A stretch of DNA of 64,000 nucleotides from Enterobacter cancerogenus (GTDB taxonomy: Bacteria; Pseudomonadota; Gammaproteobacteria; Enterobacterales; Enterobacteriaceae): positions 2,976,001-3,040,000 of the forward strand of contig NZ_CP077290.1 of assembly GCF_019047785.1 (NCBI RefSeq), written 5' to 3'. Positions 18,242 through 28,248 of the stretch are shown here, piece after piece. The notes below the pieces were generated by a model that saw only the letters and a list, made by a program, of their open reading frames with translations, did no database searches and was not told where the DNA came from. Each line of letters begins with the position of its first letter. Position 1 is the first letter of the stretch. The position numbers were made by a program, and so were the translations under genes.

Positions 18242-19036
18242 TTAGAGGATGTCATCCACCACGCCACCATCCACGCGCAACGCGGCGCCGGAGGTGGCGG
18301 AGGCCTGCTCTGAACAGACGTAAATCACCATACTGGCGACTTCCTCAACCGTTGCTGCCCGCTGGATAACCGAGCTGGGGCGGTTCGCCATCACGAACTC
18401 TTTTGCCAGCTGCTCCAGCGATTTGCCCGTTTTTTCCATTTCGTCTTTCATCATGGCGGCAAAGCCGTCCGACATCGTCGGGCCGGGCAGAACGCTGTTT
18501 ACCGTCACGCCGCTTCCCGCAACAAATTTTGCCAGCCCGCGCGCCAGCGAGAGCTGCGCCGTTTTGGTTACGCCATAGTGGATCATGTCTGCCGGAATAT
18601 TGCGGGCGGATTCCGATGAGATAAACACCACGCGGCCCCAGCCTTTCTGCACCATGCCCGGCAGCAGGGCACGCGCAAGGCGCACGCCGGACATCACATT
18701 GGTTTGCCAGTAGCGTTCCCAGGTCTCGTCGTCGGTGGAATAAAAATCCTGCGGCCCGTAAATGCCCGCGTTATTCACCAGAATATCGACGCTCGGGGCC
18801 ACCTTCAGAAGGCTATCGACGCCCTCCTGCGTGCTGAGGTCGGCAATCGCCGCGCGAACCTGTACGCCCGGCACCACCTGCTGGAGCGCCTGAATTCCCT
18901 GGTTGACCGACTCAGTGCTCCGGCCGTTAACGATCACCTCTGCGCCGCTTTCAGCCAGCCCCCTGGCGATGGCAAACCCAATTCCACCCGTTGAGGCGGT
19001 GACCAGCGCCACTTTCCCCGCAAAATCGATTTTCAT
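18242..19036 (-). CDS. Short-chain dehydrogenase/reductase
   Basis: 264 aa classical SDR. Cofactor motif TASTGGIG (13-20), the structural NNAG (88-91) and the catalytic set Ser141, Tyr154, Lys158 (SSES...HYGVTK) are intact, with the C-terminal SGAALRVDGG. The Arg after the second strand (VNGRST) favours NADP(H). Substrate unknown. AAGGAG precedes the ATG. It lies 54 bp downstream of the LysR gene on the same strand and probably shares its transcript, linking it to the padC locus. It ends 5 bp from the convergent NlpC/P60 gene. Confidence 0.88.
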   Translation of the reverse strand: MKIDFAGKVALVTASTGGIGFAIARGLAESGAEVIVNGRSTESVNQGIQALQQVVPGVQVRAAIADLSTQEGVDSLLKVAPSVDILVNNAGIYGPQDFYSTDDETWERYWQTNVMSGVRLARALLPGMVQKGWGRVVFISSESARNIPADMIHYGVTKTAQLSLARGLAKFVAGSGVTVNSVLPGPTMSDGFAAMMKDEMEKTGKSLEQLAKEFVMANRPSSVIQRAATVEEVASMVIYVCSEQASATSGAALRVDGGVVDDIL

Positions 19037-19090
19037 TATCGGCTCCTTATCGTTATCAACATTCAGACCATAAAGCGTAGCAGGTGCAAT

Positions 19091-19951
19091 TTACGGAGCC
19101 GGGCTAAAAAGGCGCAGCAGCGTCTCGACCTGCTCGTCCAGCGGCGTGAGCGTGCGTTTCACAATCAGATGCAGCGGCGTGGCGCGACGCACGCCGTGGC
19201 TAAGCGGCAGCGTTTTAAGCACCCCCTGTTCAAGCTGGGTCTGGATGCGCTCCTCCGGCAGCCAGCCGTAGCCCACCTGTGAAATCACCGCTTCGATGGC
19301 GGCATCGATAGTGGAGAAGGTCCAGGAGCCGCCCGTGTCCCGCGCCGCCGTGTGGCTATCGGCAATCTGGATCAGCGGCCACGGGCGCAGCATGTCATCG
19401 TTAAGCGGTGCGTCGAGGGTAAATAGCGGATGGTCACGATGGGCAACGGCGACAAAATCGATGTTCATCAGCCATTCGCCCAGCCCGGTGATGTCCTGAC
19501 GCCGGGTTAACACCATGATGTCGGCTTCACTGGCGGCCACGTCAATGCTGGCGTTTTCCAGCACCTCGGTCAGCCGGACCTGCGTGTGCGGATAGCGCTG
19601 CTGGAACTGACGCAAAATGGCAAACAGGCGGCGGCGGGGGAAAATACTGTCTACCATTAAGTCGATGCGGGTGCGCATCCCGCTACGCAGGGTGGCCGCG
19701 CGCGTCTCCAGGTAGGTAAAGCCTTTAAGCAGGGGTTTCACCTGGCTCAGCAGCTGCTCCCCGGCGGGCGTCAATACGGCCCGTCTCCCTTCCGCCACCA
19801 GCAGCGCCACGCCGATGCGCTCCTGCAGTAAAGAGAGGTTGTAGCTTACGGATGACTGGCTGCGGTTTGTCAGCTCTGCCGCTTTGGCAAAGCTGCCGGC
19901 TTCCACCACTTTTTCCAGTAATGACCACTGTTCAAGCGTTGTCTTGTGCAT
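19091..19951 (-). CDS. LysR-family regulator, probable controller of padC
   Basis: 286 aa. An N-terminal winged helix (about 1-60: TTLEQWSLLEKVVEAGSFAKAAELTNRSQSSVSYNLSLLQERIG in three helices) is followed by the LysR effector domain. Divergent transcription from padC and a TTTGAAT-n7-ATTCAAA palindrome between the two starts are the classical arrangement for a LysR activator sensing the substrate of its target, here hydroxycinnamic acids such as p-coumarate or ferulate. Firmicutes use a PadR repressor instead. Effector identity is inference. Confidence 0.88.
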   Translation of the reverse strand: MHKTTLEQWSLLEKVVEAGSFAKAAELTNRSQSSVSYNLSLLQERIGVALLVAEGRRAVLTPAGEQLLSQVKPLLKGFTYLETRAATLRSGMRTRIDLMVDSIFPRRRLFAILRQFQQRYPHTQVRLTEVLENASIDVAASEADIMVLTRRQDITGLGEWLMNIDFVAVAHRDHPLFTLDAPLNDDMLRPWPLIQIADSHTAARDTGGSWTFSTIDAAIEAVISQVGYGWLPEERIQTQLEQGVLKTLPLSHGVRRATPLHLIVKRTLTPLDEQVETLLRLFSPAP

Positions 19952-19964
19952 AAATCATCTAAAT

Positions 19965-19985
19965 TTTGAATTAATTTGATTCAAA
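19965..19985. promoter_or_regulatory. Putative LysR operator between lysR and padC
   Basis: TTTGAAT (19965-19971), 7 bp, ATTCAAA (19979-19985): a perfect dyad beginning 14 bp before the LysR start and 66 bp before padC. A related TTTGATTTTTGAA follows at 20000-20012 and may be the activation half-site. Confidence 0.6.
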
Positions 19986-20050
19986 CATAGCGTTATTCAT
20001 TTGATTTTTGAAGGGGTACGATACGTTCATCAAAACAAAGGAGACACATT

Positions 20051-20557
20051 ATGAGCAACTTCGACAAACACGACTTAAGCGGCTTTGTGGGTAAACACCT
20101 GGTCTATACCTACGATAACGGCTGGAACTACGAAATTTACGTCAAAAACGAAAATACCCTCGACTACCGTATCCACAGCGGTCTGGTGGGCAACCGCTGG
20201 GTTAAAGATCAGCAGGCGTATATCGTTCGTGTTGGGGAAAGCATCTACAAAATCTCCTGGACCGAACCTACCGGTACCGACGTCAGCCTGATTGCGAACC
20301 TGGGCGACAAATTGTTCCACGGCACCATCTTCTTCCCACGCTGGGTGATGAATAATCCGGAAAAAACCGTCTGCTTCCAGAACGATCACATTCCAGAGAT
20401 GAATGCCTATCGCGATGCCGGCCCGGCCTATCCGACAGAGGTTATCGATGAATTTGCGACCATCACCTTTGTGCGAGACTGTGGTCCAAATGATGACAGC
20501 GTTATTGCCTGCGCAGCCAGCGAGCTGCCAGAAAACTTTCCCGCTAATTTAAACTAA
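20051..20557 (+). CDS. padC: Phenolic (ferulic/p-coumaric) acid decarboxylase
   Basis: 168 aa, cytoplasmic beta-barrel enzyme of the PAD family. Non-oxidative decarboxylation of ferulate and p-coumarate to 4-vinylguaiacol and 4-vinylphenol, a detoxification of plant phenolics. The residues reported as catalytic in the Enterobacter enzyme are present at the same numbers: Tyr21 and Tyr27 in YTYDNGWNYEIY, and Glu134 in VIDEFATITF. AAAGGAG lies eight bases before the ATG. It is divergent from a LysR gene with a shared operator and is followed by a clear terminator. This gene supports a plant-associated Enterobacter-type host; it is absent from E. coli K-12. Confidence 0.95.
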   Translation: MSNFDKHDLSGFVGKHLVYTYDNGWNYEIYVKNENTLDYRIHSGLVGNRWVKDQQAYIVRVGESIYKISWTEPTGTDVSLIANLGDKLFHGTIFFPRWVMNNPEKTVCFQNDHIPEMNAYRDAGPAYPTEVIDEFATITFVRDCGPNDDSVIACAASELPENFPANLN

Positions 20558-20585
20558 GCGCGACAATTAACGTAAATGAAAAGTT

Positions 20586-20629
20586 CCCGGCGCATTTGTT
20601 ATTTATTCAAATGGCCGGGATTTTCTTTT
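20586..20629 (+). terminator. Rho-independent terminator of padC
   Basis: The stem CCCGGCGCATTTG...CAAATGGCCGGG, with one internal bulge, is followed by ATTTTCTTTT. It lies 28 bp after the padC stop. The remaining 250 bp up to arnB are AT-rich and hold the arn promoter. Confidence 0.85.
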
Positions 20630-20761
20630 ATTGGTTGACCTTCGGTTTAGGAAAATATTTTCAAATGTTAACGCAGCGCACAAATTAAATAATTCATCTT
20701 AATACTAACTTATTGTTTACTAATGGTTTAAATTGAATTCCCGCCTTTAAATAACTCCTTT

Positions 20762-20778
20762 CTTAATTTTTTCCTAAG
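20762..20778 (+). promoter_or_regulatory. Putative PmrA (BasR) box of the arn operon
   Basis: CTTAAT-TTTTT-CCTAAG, two half-sites 5 bp apart, fits the PmrA consensus (YTTAAK-n5-YTTAAK) with one mismatch in the second half. It lies 104 bp upstream of arnB in an AT-rich leader. PmrA/PmrB control of arn is established in enterics. Confidence 0.6.
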
Positions 20779-20881
20779 AAATCAGCATTACCTTGAGATG
20801 AGTTTATGGTTCGTTGAAATAAACGGACCGGCTTTTGGTTAATATCCAAAAAAAGCTTTTCACATCTCAAGGAAATTAAAG

Positions 20882-22021
20882 ATGAGTGATTTCTTGCCTT
20901 TTTCCCGCCCGTCGATGGGGCCGGAGGAATTAGCGGCGCTGCAGGAGGTATTAACCTCTGGCTGGATCACCACAGGCCCCAAAAACCAGGCGCTTGAAGA
21001 GGCATTTTGCACGCTGACGGGCAACCGCCACGCTATTGCCGTCAGCTCCGCCACCGCCGGGATGCACGTTACGCTGATGGCGCTGGGCATTGGCCCCGGC
21101 GACGAGGTGATCACCCCTTCCCTGACCTGGGTGTCGACGCTGAACATGATCGTTCTGCTGGGCGCGACGCCAGTGATGATCGATGTCGACCGGGATACGC
21201 TGATGGTCACGCCGCAGGCGGTCGAGGCGGCGATAACGCCCCGCACCAAAGCGATTGTGCCGGTCCATTATGCCGGCGCGCCGTGTGATATCGACGGGAT
21301 CCGTGCCATCGCTGAACGCCACGGTATTCCGGTGGTGGAAGACGCCGCACACGCCGCAGGAACCTACTACAAAAGCCAGCACGTCGGCCATCAGGGCACG
21401 GCGATCTTCTCCTTCCACGCCATCAAAAACATGACCTGCGCCGAGGGCGGGCTGGTGGTCACGGACGATGAACAGCTGGCGCAGAACATCCGCAGCCTGA
21501 AGTTTCACGGCCTGGGCGTGGATGCCTATGACCGGCAGACCCATGGCCGCGCGCCGCAGGCGGAGGTCATTACCCCCGGCTTCAAATACAACCTGGCGGA
21601 TATCAACGCCGCGCTGGCGCTGGTGCAGCTGGGCAAGCTCGGAGAGGCCAACCGGCGTCGCCGCGACATTGCCGACCGCTACCTGCATGAACTCTCTGAT
21701 ACGCCCTTCCAGCCGCTGCGCATTCCGGCGTGGCCGCACTTGCATGCGTGGCACCTGTTTATCATTCGCGTGGATGAAGCGCGCTGTGGGATATCCCGCG
21801 ATGGCCTGATGGCCGCGCTGAAAGAGAAGGGCATTGGCACCGGCCTGCACTTTCGCGCGGCACACACGCAAAAATACTACCGCGAGCGTTTCCCGGATGT
21901 CTCACTGCCGAACGCCGAATGGAATAGCGCGCGCATTTGTTCCCTTCCTCTTTTCCCGGACATGACCCATGACGACACAACCCGCGTCATTACCGCGCTC
22001 CATCAGCTTGCAGGACATTGA
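20882..22021 (+). CDS. arnB: UDP-L-Ara4O C-4'' transaminase
   Basis: 379 aa PLP-dependent DegT/DnrJ/EryC1-type aminotransferase. It converts UDP-4-keto-pentose to UDP-L-Ara4N with glutamate as amino donor. Lys182 in [15 protein letters not shown] is the PLP Schiff-base lysine, and [14 protein letters not shown] and [10 protein letters not shown] are typical cofactor-pocket segments. First gene of a seven-gene operon whose cistrons touch or overlap by 4 bp; AAGGA lies before ATG. The product is used to mask lipid A phosphates and lower polymyxin binding. Confidence 0.97.
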   Translation: MSDFLPFSRPSMGPEELAALQEVLTSGWITTGPKNQALEEAFCTLTGNRHAIAVSSATAGMHVTLMALGIGPGDEVITPSLTWVSTLNMIVLLGATPVMIDVDRDTLMVTPQAVEAAITPRTKAIVPVHYAGAPCDIDGIRAIAERHGIPVVEDAAHAAGTYYKSQHVGHQGTAIFSFHAIKNMTCAEGGLVVTDDEQLAQNIRSLKFHGLGVDAYDRQTHGRAPQAEVITPGFKYNLADINAALALVQLGKLGEANRRRRDIADRYLHELSDTPFQPLRIPAWPHLHAWHLFIIRVDEARCGISRDGLMAALKEKGIGTGLHFRAAHTQKYYRERFPDVSLPNAEWNSARICSLPLFPDMTHDDTTRVITALHQLAGH

Positions 22022-22022
22022 T

Positions 22023-23006
22023 ATGTTCAGCGCCCCGACCGTACAGAAAGTTTCCGTGGTGATCCCGGTCTACAACGAACAGGAGAGCCTGCCTGAGCTT
22101 CTGCGCCGCACCACGGCTGCCTGCGAGACGCTGGGCAAGGCATACGAAATTTTGCTGGTGGATGACGGCAGCAGCGACGACTCCGCCCACATGCTCACCG
22201 ACGCCGCGAACGAGCCGGGGAGCCACATTGTCGCCGTGCTGCTGAACCGTAACTACGGCCAGCACTCGGCGATCATGGCCGGCTTCAGCCACGTGACGGG
22301 CGATCTGGTCATCACTCTGGATGCCGACCTGCAAAACCCGCCGGAGGAGATCCCGCGCCTGGTTGCCAAAGCCGATGAAGGTTATGACGTGGTTGGCACC
22401 GTGCGGCAGAACCGCCAGGACAGTCTTTTCCGCAAGCTGGCGTCACGCACCATCAACCGCCTGATCCAGCGCACCACCGGCAAGGCGATGGGCGATTACG
22501 GCTGCATGCTGCGCGCCTATCGCCGCCATATTGTCGACGCCATGCTGCACTGCCACGAGCGCAGCACGTTCATTCCCATTCTGGCGAACACCTTTGCCCG
22601 TAAGGCCACGGAGATCCCGGTGCTGCACGCCGAGCGCGAGCACGGGGAGTCGAAGTACAGCTTCATGCGGCTGATCAACCTGATGTACGACCTGATCACC
22701 TGCCTGACCACCACGCCGCTGCGTCTGCTGAGCGTCTTCGGCAGCGTGATCGCGCTCGCCGGGTTTGCGCTTTCCGTGTTGCTGGTCGTTCTGCGTCTGG
22801 TCTTTGGCCCGCAGTGGGCGGCGGAAGGGGTCTTTATGCTATTTGCCGTGCTGTTCACGTTCATCGGCGCCCAGTTTATCGGTATGGGGCTGCTGGGTGA
22901 GTATATCGGCCGAATCTACAACGATGTTCGCGCGCGTCCGCGCTACTTTATTCAACGTGTTGTCCGTCAGGAACACAAAGCGTCTCAAGAGGAAAAACAC
23001 CCATGA
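22023..23006 (+). CDS. arnC: Undecaprenyl-phosphate 4-deoxy-4-formamido-L-arabinose transferase
   Basis: 327 aa from ATG at 22023, one base after the arnB stop; an in-frame extension into arnB is unsupported. A GT2 glycosyltransferase ([21 protein letters not shown], and the metal-binding DXD in [12 protein letters not shown]) with two C-terminal membrane spans (about 235-300). It transfers Ara4FN from UDP to undecaprenyl phosphate at the cytoplasmic face of the inner membrane. It overlaps arnA by 4 bp. Confidence 0.97.
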   Translation: MFSAPTVQKVSVVIPVYNEQESLPELLRRTTAACETLGKAYEILLVDDGSSDDSAHMLTDAANEPGSHIVAVLLNRNYGQHSAIMAGFSHVTGDLVITLDADLQNPPEEIPRLVAKADEGYDVVGTVRQNRQDSLFRKLASRTINRLIQRTTGKAMGDYGCMLRAYRRHIVDAMLHCHERSTFIPILANTFARKATEIPVLHAEREHGESKYSFMRLINLMYDLITCLTTTPLRLLSVFGSVIALAGFALSVLLVVLRLVFGPQWAAEGVFMLFAVLFTFIGAQFIGMGLLGEYIGRIYNDVRARPRYFIQRVVRQEHKASQEEKHP

Positions 23007-24985
23007 AAGCTGTCGTCTTTGCCTATCACGATATGGGGTGCACGGGCACACTGGCCCTGCTGGAAGCAGGCTATGACATTGCTGCCATTTTTACGCATCC
23101 GGATACCGTCGGTGAAAACACCTTCTTCGGGTCGGTGGCACGTATTGCGGCCGAGCGCGGCATCCCGGTTTACGCCCCGGATGACGTAAACCATCCGCTG
23201 TGGGTTGATCGCATCCGCAAGATCGCCCCGGAGATGATCTTCTCGTTCTACTACCGCAGCCTGCTGTGCGACGAGATCCTGAGCGTGGCGACAAACGGGG
23301 CGTTTAATCTTCACGGCTCCCTGCTGCCTGCCTATCGCGGCCGCGCACCGCTGAACTGGGTGCTGGTTAACGGCGAAACGGAAACCGGCGTAACCCTGCA
23401 CCGCATGGTCAACCGCGCCGATGCCGGGGCGATCGTCGCGCAGCAGCGTGTGGCCATCGGCCCTGACGATACCGCCCTGGAACTCCATCATAAGCTCTGT
23501 GCTGCGGCGCAAACGCTGTTGCGTGATACGTTGCCGACGCTTCTGAACGGCTCCTTCAGCGAAATCGCCCAGGACGAGAGCAAGGCCAGCTGCTTTGGCC
23601 GCCGCACGCCGGAAGACGGGCGACTGGACTGGCATAAACCGGCGCGACAGCTGCACAACCTGGTGCGCGCCGTGACCGACCCGTGGCCGGGGGCGTACAG
23701 CTTCGCCGGGGTCAGCAAATTTATCGTCTGGAAATCCCGGGTGCGTGACGATATTCCTGCCGCCAGGCCGGGCACTGTTGTCTCCGCCTCGCCGCTGATC
23801 ATCAGCTGCGGCGAGCAGGCGCTGGAGATCGTCACCGGGCAAACCGACAGCGGCCTGTACGTGCAGGGCGCGCAGCTGGCGCAGTCTCTCGGTCTGGTTG
23901 CCGGGGCACTGATCACCAGCGCGCCGGTTGTCGCTATTAAGCGCCGCACGCGCGTGTTAATCCTTGGGGTGAACGGGTTTATCGGCAACCACCTGACCGA
24001 GCGCCTGCTCAGGGACGACAACTACGAGATCTACGGTCTGGACATTGGATCCGATGCGATCGGCCGCTTCCTCGACAACCCGCGTTTTCACTTCGTCGAG
24101 GGGGATATCAGTATCCACTCCGAGTGGATCGAATATCACATTAAGAAATGCGACGTGGTGCTGCCGCTGGTGGCGATTGCGACCCCGATCGAGTACACCC
24201 GTAACCCGCTGCGCGTGTTCGAGCTGGACTTCGAAGAAAACCTGAAGATTATCCGCGACTGCGTGAAATACGATAAACGCATCATCTTCCCGTCGACCTC
24301 GGAAGTGTACGGCATGTGCACCGACAACAACTTCGACGAAGACACCTCTAACCTGGTGGTCGGGCCGATCAACAAGCAGCGCTGGATCTACTCGGTGTCC
24401 AAACAGCTGCTGGACCGCGTGATCTGGGCCTACGGCGAAAAAGCGGGGCTGCGCTTTACCCTGTTCCGTCCGTTTAACTGGATGGGGCCGCGGCTGGACA
24501 ACCTCAACGCGGCGCGCATCGGCAGCTCGCGCGCCATCACCCAGCTGATCCTTAACCTGGTGGAAGGGTCGCCTATCAAGCTGATTGAAGGCGGTAAGCA
24601 GAAGCGCTGCTTCACCGATATCAGCGACGGCATCGAGGCGCTGTTCCGCATCATTGAAAACAAAGATAACCGCTGCAACGGCGAGATCATCAACATCGGT
24701 AATCCGGATAACGAAGCGAGCATTCGTGAGCTGGCCGAGATGCTGCTGGCGAGCTTTGAGCGCCACCCGCTGCGCGATCGCTTCCCGCCGTTTGCAGGCT
24801 TCCGCGAAGTGGAAAGCAGCAGCTATTACGGCAAAGGCTATCAGGACGTTGAGCACCGCAAGCCCAGCATCCGCAATGCGAAGCGTTGTCTGAACTGGAC
24901 GCCGACCATTCAGATGGAACAAACCATTGATGAAACGCTCGATTTCTTCCTGCGCACCGTGGAGCTATCGGAACAGGCCTCATGA
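23003..24985 (+). CDS. arnA: Bifunctional UDP-L-Ara4N formyltransferase / UDP-glucuronate decarboxylase
   Basis: 660 aa, same as E. coli ArnA. The N-terminal formyltransferase (1-300) shows [19 protein letters not shown] with catalytic Asn102/His104. The C-terminal SDR-type decarboxylase (about 315-660) shows [15 protein letters not shown] for [13 protein letters not shown] with Ser/Thr, and [10 protein letters not shown] with the Tyr-x3-Lys pair. The C-half oxidatively decarboxylates UDP-GlcA, ArnB aminates the product, and the N-half formylates it. ATGA overlaps at both ends show tight coupling. Confidence 0.98.
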   Translation: MKAVVFAYHDMGCTGTLALLEAGYDIAAIFTHPDTVGENTFFGSVARIAAERGIPVYAPDDVNHPLWVDRIRKIAPEMIFSFYYRSLLCDEILSVATNGAFNLHGSLLPAYRGRAPLNWVLVNGETETGVTLHRMVNRADAGAIVAQQRVAIGPDDTALELHHKLCAAAQTLLRDTLPTLLNGSFSEIAQDESKASCFGRRTPEDGRLDWHKPARQLHNLVRAVTDPWPGAYSFAGVSKFIVWKSRVRDDIPAARPGTVVSASPLIISCGEQALEIVTGQTDSGLYVQGAQLAQSLGLVAGALITSAPVVAIKRRTRVLILGVNGFIGNHLTERLLRDDNYEIYGLDIGSDAIGRFLDNPRFHFVEGDISIHSEWIEYHIKKCDVVLPLVAIATPIEYTRNPLRVFELDFEENLKIIRDCVKYDKRIIFPSTSEVYGMCTDNNFDEDTSNLVVGPINKQRWIYSVSKQLLDRVIWAYGEKAGLRFTLFRPFNWMGPRLDNLNAARIGSSRAITQLILNLVEGSPIKLIEGGKQKRCFTDISDGIEALFRIIENKDNRCNGEIINIGNPDNEASIRELAEMLLASFERHPLRDRFPPFAGFREVESSSYYGKGYQDVEHRKPSIRNAKRCLNWTPTIQMEQTIDETLDFFLRTVELSEQAS

Positions 24986-25884
24986 AAAAAGTCGGTTTAC
25001 GCATTGATGTCGACACCTTTCGCGGCACGCGTGACGGTGTGCCACGGCTGCTGGCGCTGTTGAACAAGCACGGCGTGCAGGCCAGCTTTTTCTTCAGCGT
25101 CGGGCCAGACAACATGGGGCGTCACCTGTGGCGCCTGGTTAAACCGGCCTTTCTGTTCAAAATGCTGCGTTCGCGCGCGGCCTCTCTCTACGGCTGGGAT
25201 ATTTTACTGGCCGGCACCGCCTGGCCCGGCAGACGTATCGGGGCAGGCAATGAAGCGGTTATCCGCGACGCCGCGCGCGATCATGAGGTGGGGCTTCACG
25301 CCTGGGATCACCACGCCTGGCAGGCGTGGGCCGGGGTCTGGGACATACCGCGTCTGACGCGCGAGGTGGATCGCGGCATGCTGGAGCTGGAAGCGATTAC
25401 CGGCCAGCCTGTTCGCTGCTCGGCGGTGGCCGGGTGGCGGGCCGATCAGCGGGTGGTGAAAGCCAAAGAGCCGTTCGCCTTTCACTACAACAGCGACTGC
25501 CGGGGCACCGGGCCGTTTTTGCCGCTGTTAGGCGAGAACCGCTTCGGCACCGTGCAAATCCCGGTCACGCTTCCCACCTGGGACGAGGTGGTCGGGCGCG
25601 AGGTCAGTGCCGACGGCTTTAATCGCTTCATTCTGGACGCCATGCATCGCGATGCCGGGACGCCGGTCTACACCATCCACGCCGAGGTCGAAGGCATTGC
25701 GTATCAGCAGGATTTTGATGCGCTCCTGACGATGGCGGCGCGGGAGGGCATTCAGTTTTGCCCGCTGAGCGCGCTGTTACCGGACGACCTCCAGAGCCTG
25801 CCGCCCGGCAAAATCGTTCGTCGTGAAATGGCTGGCCGGGAAGGCTGGCTTGGCTATCAACAAACCGTGAGTTCGGGACTATGA
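24982..25884 (+). CDS. arnD: 4-deoxy-4-formamido-L-Ara undecaprenyl-phosphate deformylase
   Basis: 300 aa NodB-type polysaccharide deacetylase fold. The opening strand [21 protein letters not shown] carries the metal and base Asp residues, and [10 protein letters not shown] carries the His-x3-His metal ligands. It removes the formyl group from the lipid-linked sugar on the cytoplasmic face so that Ara4N can be flipped and transferred. It overlaps arnA and arnT by 4 bp each. Confidence 0.96.
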   Translation: MKKVGLRIDVDTFRGTRDGVPRLLALLNKHGVQASFFFSVGPDNMGRHLWRLVKPAFLFKMLRSRAASLYGWDILLAGTAWPGRRIGAGNEAVIRDAARDHEVGLHAWDHHAWQAWAGVWDIPRLTREVDRGMLELEAITGQPVRCSAVAGWRADQRVVKAKEPFAFHYNSDCRGTGPFLPLLGENRFGTVQIPVTLPTWDEVVGREVSADGFNRFILDAMHRDAGTPVYTIHAEVEGIAYQQDFDALLTMAAREGIQFCPLSALLPDDLQSLPPGKIVRREMAGREGWLGYQQTVSSGL

Positions 25885-27536
25885 AAACAGCCCGTTATGG
25901 CGCAGCACTTCTTGCCCTGTTTATCGTTTACTACCTCATTCCGGTCGATCTGCGCCTGCTGTGGCAGCCAGACGAAACGCGCTACGCGGAAATCAGCCGC
26001 GAAATGCTGGCCTCGGGCGACTGGGTGGTGCCGCATTTTCTGGGGCTTCGCTACTTCGAAAAACCGATTGCCGGATACTGGATCAACAGCATCGGGCAGT
26101 GGCTGTTTGGCGACGGCAACTTTGCCGTTCGCGCCGGATCGATTTTCTCCACCGGGCTGACGTCGCTGCTGGTGATGTGGCTGGCCTGGCATCTCTGGCG
26201 CGATAAGCGCGTCGCCTTGTTATCCGGCGTGATTTTTTTAACCCTGCTGCTGGTCTACGGTATCGGGACCTATGCCGTGCTGGACCCGATGATTACCCTC
26301 TGGCTGGTGGCCGCGATGTGCAGCTTCTGGCTGGCCGCGCAGGCAAAAAGCCCCGGCGGGAAAGCGGCGGGCTATCTGCTGCTGGGGCTGGCCTGCGGCA
26401 TGGGCGTGATGACCAAGGGCTTTCTCGCCCTGGCGGTACCGGTCATCGGCGTGCTGCCGTGGGTGATTGTGCAAAAACGCTGGAAAGAGGTGCTGCTGTT
26501 TGGCTGGCTCGCCGTTCTGAGCTGTGTGCTGATTGTCCTGCCCTGGGGGCTGGCGATTGCGCACCGTGAACCTGACTTCTGGCGCTACTTCTTCTGGGTG
26601 GAACATATCCAGCGCTTTGCGCAGAGCGATGCCCAGCATAAAGCGCCGTTCTGGTATTACCTGCCGTTCCTGATTGCCGGTAGCCTGCCGTGGCTGGCGC
26701 TGCTGCCCGGCGCGCTGCGTCTGGGCTGGCGCGACAGGCAAGAGGTGGGGCAGGGGTGGTATTTACTGGGCTGGGTGGTGATGCCGCTGCTGTTCTTCAG
26801 CATCGCTAAAGGCAAGCTGCCGACCTACATTCTGCCGTGCTTTGCGCCTCTGGCGATCCTGATGGCACGCTATGCCTGCACCGTGGCGGAAAAAAGCGTC
26901 CGGGTGCTGCGCGTCAACGCGGGCATTAACCTGGCGTTCGGCTCGCTTGGCGTGGTGGCCGCGCTGGTGGTGTCACCGTGGGGGCTGACTGCACATCCCG
27001 TCTGGGCGCCCGTTGAGCTGTATAAAATTTTCTGTGCGGTCATGGCGTTCCTCGTCTGGGCAGCGGTGGGCATGTACACCCTGCGCGATAGCCCGCGGCG
27101 CTGGTGGCTGGCGGCGCTCTGTCCGGCCGGGCTGGCGCTGCTGGTTGGGTTCGCCGTCCCCAGCAAGGTGGAGGATTCAAAGCAGCCTCAGTCGCTGATC
27201 GAGACCGTGCGCGTGCCGCTGCAGGAGAGCAGGTTCGTGCTTGCAAACAACGTGGGCGTGGCGTCGGGACTGGCCTGGGAGCTTAAGCGTAACGACATCA
27301 TTCTTTACGGTCAGGCAGGGGAACTCCGCTACGGTCTGAACTACCCCGACGCACAGGGGCGCTTCGTGAGCAACGAGGCGATCGCCCAGTGGCTGGAGGA
27401 GCATCGCCAGCAGGGGCCGGTGTCGCTGGTGCTTCTGCTGTCTAAAAATGACGATCTTGTTCGCGCGAAGCTGCCTGAACCGGACAGCCTGTACGTTCAG
27501 GGCCGCCTGGCTTATTTGCAGTATTTCCCGCAATGA
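25881..27536 (+). CDS. arnT: Lipid A 4-amino-4-deoxy-L-arabinosyltransferase
   Basis: 551 aa GT83 integral membrane enzyme with about 13 spans and a C-terminal periplasmic domain. The first periplasmic loop has [18 protein letters not shown], with the conserved acidic residues needed for catalysis in this C-type glycosyltransferase fold, and [14 protein letters not shown] follows. It moves Ara4N from undecaprenyl phosphate to lipid A phosphates in the periplasm. This is the step that confers resistance to polymyxin and cationic peptides. Confidence 0.97.
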   Translation: MKTARYGAALLALFIVYYLIPVDLRLLWQPDETRYAEISREMLASGDWVVPHFLGLRYFEKPIAGYWINSIGQWLFGDGNFAVRAGSIFSTGLTSLLVMWLAWHLWRDKRVALLSGVIFLTLLLVYGIGTYAVLDPMITLWLVAAMCSFWLAAQAKSPGGKAAGYLLLGLACGMGVMTKGFLALAVPVIGVLPWVIVQKRWKEVLLFGWLAVLSCVLIVLPWGLAIAHREPDFWRYFFWVEHIQRFAQSDAQHKAPFWYYLPFLIAGSLPWLALLPGALRLGWRDRQEVGQGWYLLGWVVMPLLFFSIAKGKLPTYILPCFAPLAILMARYACTVAEKSVRVLRVNAGINLAFGSLGVVAALVVSPWGLTAHPVWAPVELYKIFCAVMAFLVWAAVGMYTLRDSPRRWWLAALCPAGLALLVGFAVPSKVEDSKQPQSLIETVRVPLQESRFVLANNVGVASGLAWELKRNDIILYGQAGELRYGLNYPDAQGRFVSNEAIAQWLEEHRQQGPVSLVLLLSKNDDLVRAKLPEPDSLYVQGRLAYLQYFPQ

Positions 27537-27871
27537 TGACCTGGATCGGGCTGATACTGGCAAGCCTGCTGAGCTGCGCAGGCCAGCTTTGCCAGAAACA
27601 GGCGACCCGTCCGGCAACAACCGGGCGGCGCGGCGCGCACCGTGCGCTCTGGCTGGGTCTTGCGCTGCTGGCTCTGGGCAGCGGGATGCTGGTCTGGCTG
27701 GTGGTGTTACAGCATCTGCCGGTCGGGATTGCCTACCCGATGCTGAGCCTCAATTTTGTCTGGGTGACGCTGGCGGCGAAAACCCTCTGGCGTGAGCACA
27801 TTTCGCCGCGCCACTGGCTGGGCGTGGGCTTGATTATCGTCGGGATTATTGTGCTGGGAGGAAGCCTGTGA
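27533..27871 (+). CDS. arnE: Undecaprenyl-phosphate-Ara4N flippase subunit ArnE
   Basis: 112 aa, four hydrophobic segments, EamA/SMR-like fold ([46 protein letters not shown]). With ArnF it is thought to flip the lipid-linked sugar to the periplasmic face. It overlaps arnT and arnF by 4 bp. Confidence 0.95.
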   Translation: MMTWIGLILASLLSCAGQLCQKQATRPATTGRRGAHRALWLGLALLALGSGMLVWLVVLQHLPVGIAYPMLSLNFVWVTLAAKTLWREHISPRHWLGVGLIIVGIIVLGGSL

Positions 27872-28248
27872 AGGGCGTGTTATGGGCATTATGCAGCGTG
27901 ATTCTGGTCAGCGCGGCGCAGCTGCTGCTGCGCGCGGCGATGGTGGCCTTGCCTCCCGTCAGCGATCTCGCGGTATTTATGCCGGCGCTCTGGCACCGTG
28001 CCCCGGGCACCGGTTTGCTGGTGCTGGGCCTGATGGGCTATGTGGTATCAATGGGCTGCTGGTATCTGGCGCTGCACCGTCTGGCGCTCAGCAAAGCCTA
28101 TGCCCTGCTGAGCCTCAGCTATGTGCTGGTGTGGGGCGCAGCCATTGTGCTCCCCGGCTGGGACGAACCCTTTTCCTGGCACGGGCTGGCCGGCGTCGGG
28201 TTGATTATTGCGGGTGTGCTGACAATTTTTCGCCCGACGCGTTGTTAA
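27868..28248 (+). CDS. arnF: Undecaprenyl-phosphate-Ara4N flippase subunit ArnF
   Basis: 126 aa, four spans, paralogous to ArnE ([45 protein letters not shown]). Last gene of the operon. Its 3' end overlaps the 3' end of the convergent acpT by 44 bp, and no hairpin terminator is visible between them, so the two transcripts probably overlap. In E. coli the arn operon lies elsewhere and is followed by pmrD, which is not seen here. Confidence 0.95.
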   Translation: MKGVLWALCSVILVSAAQLLLRAAMVALPPVSDLAVFMPALWHRAPGTGLLVLGLMGYVVSMGCWYLALHRLALSKAYALLSLSYVLVWGAAIVLPGWDEPFSWHGLAGVGLIIAGVLTIFRPTRC

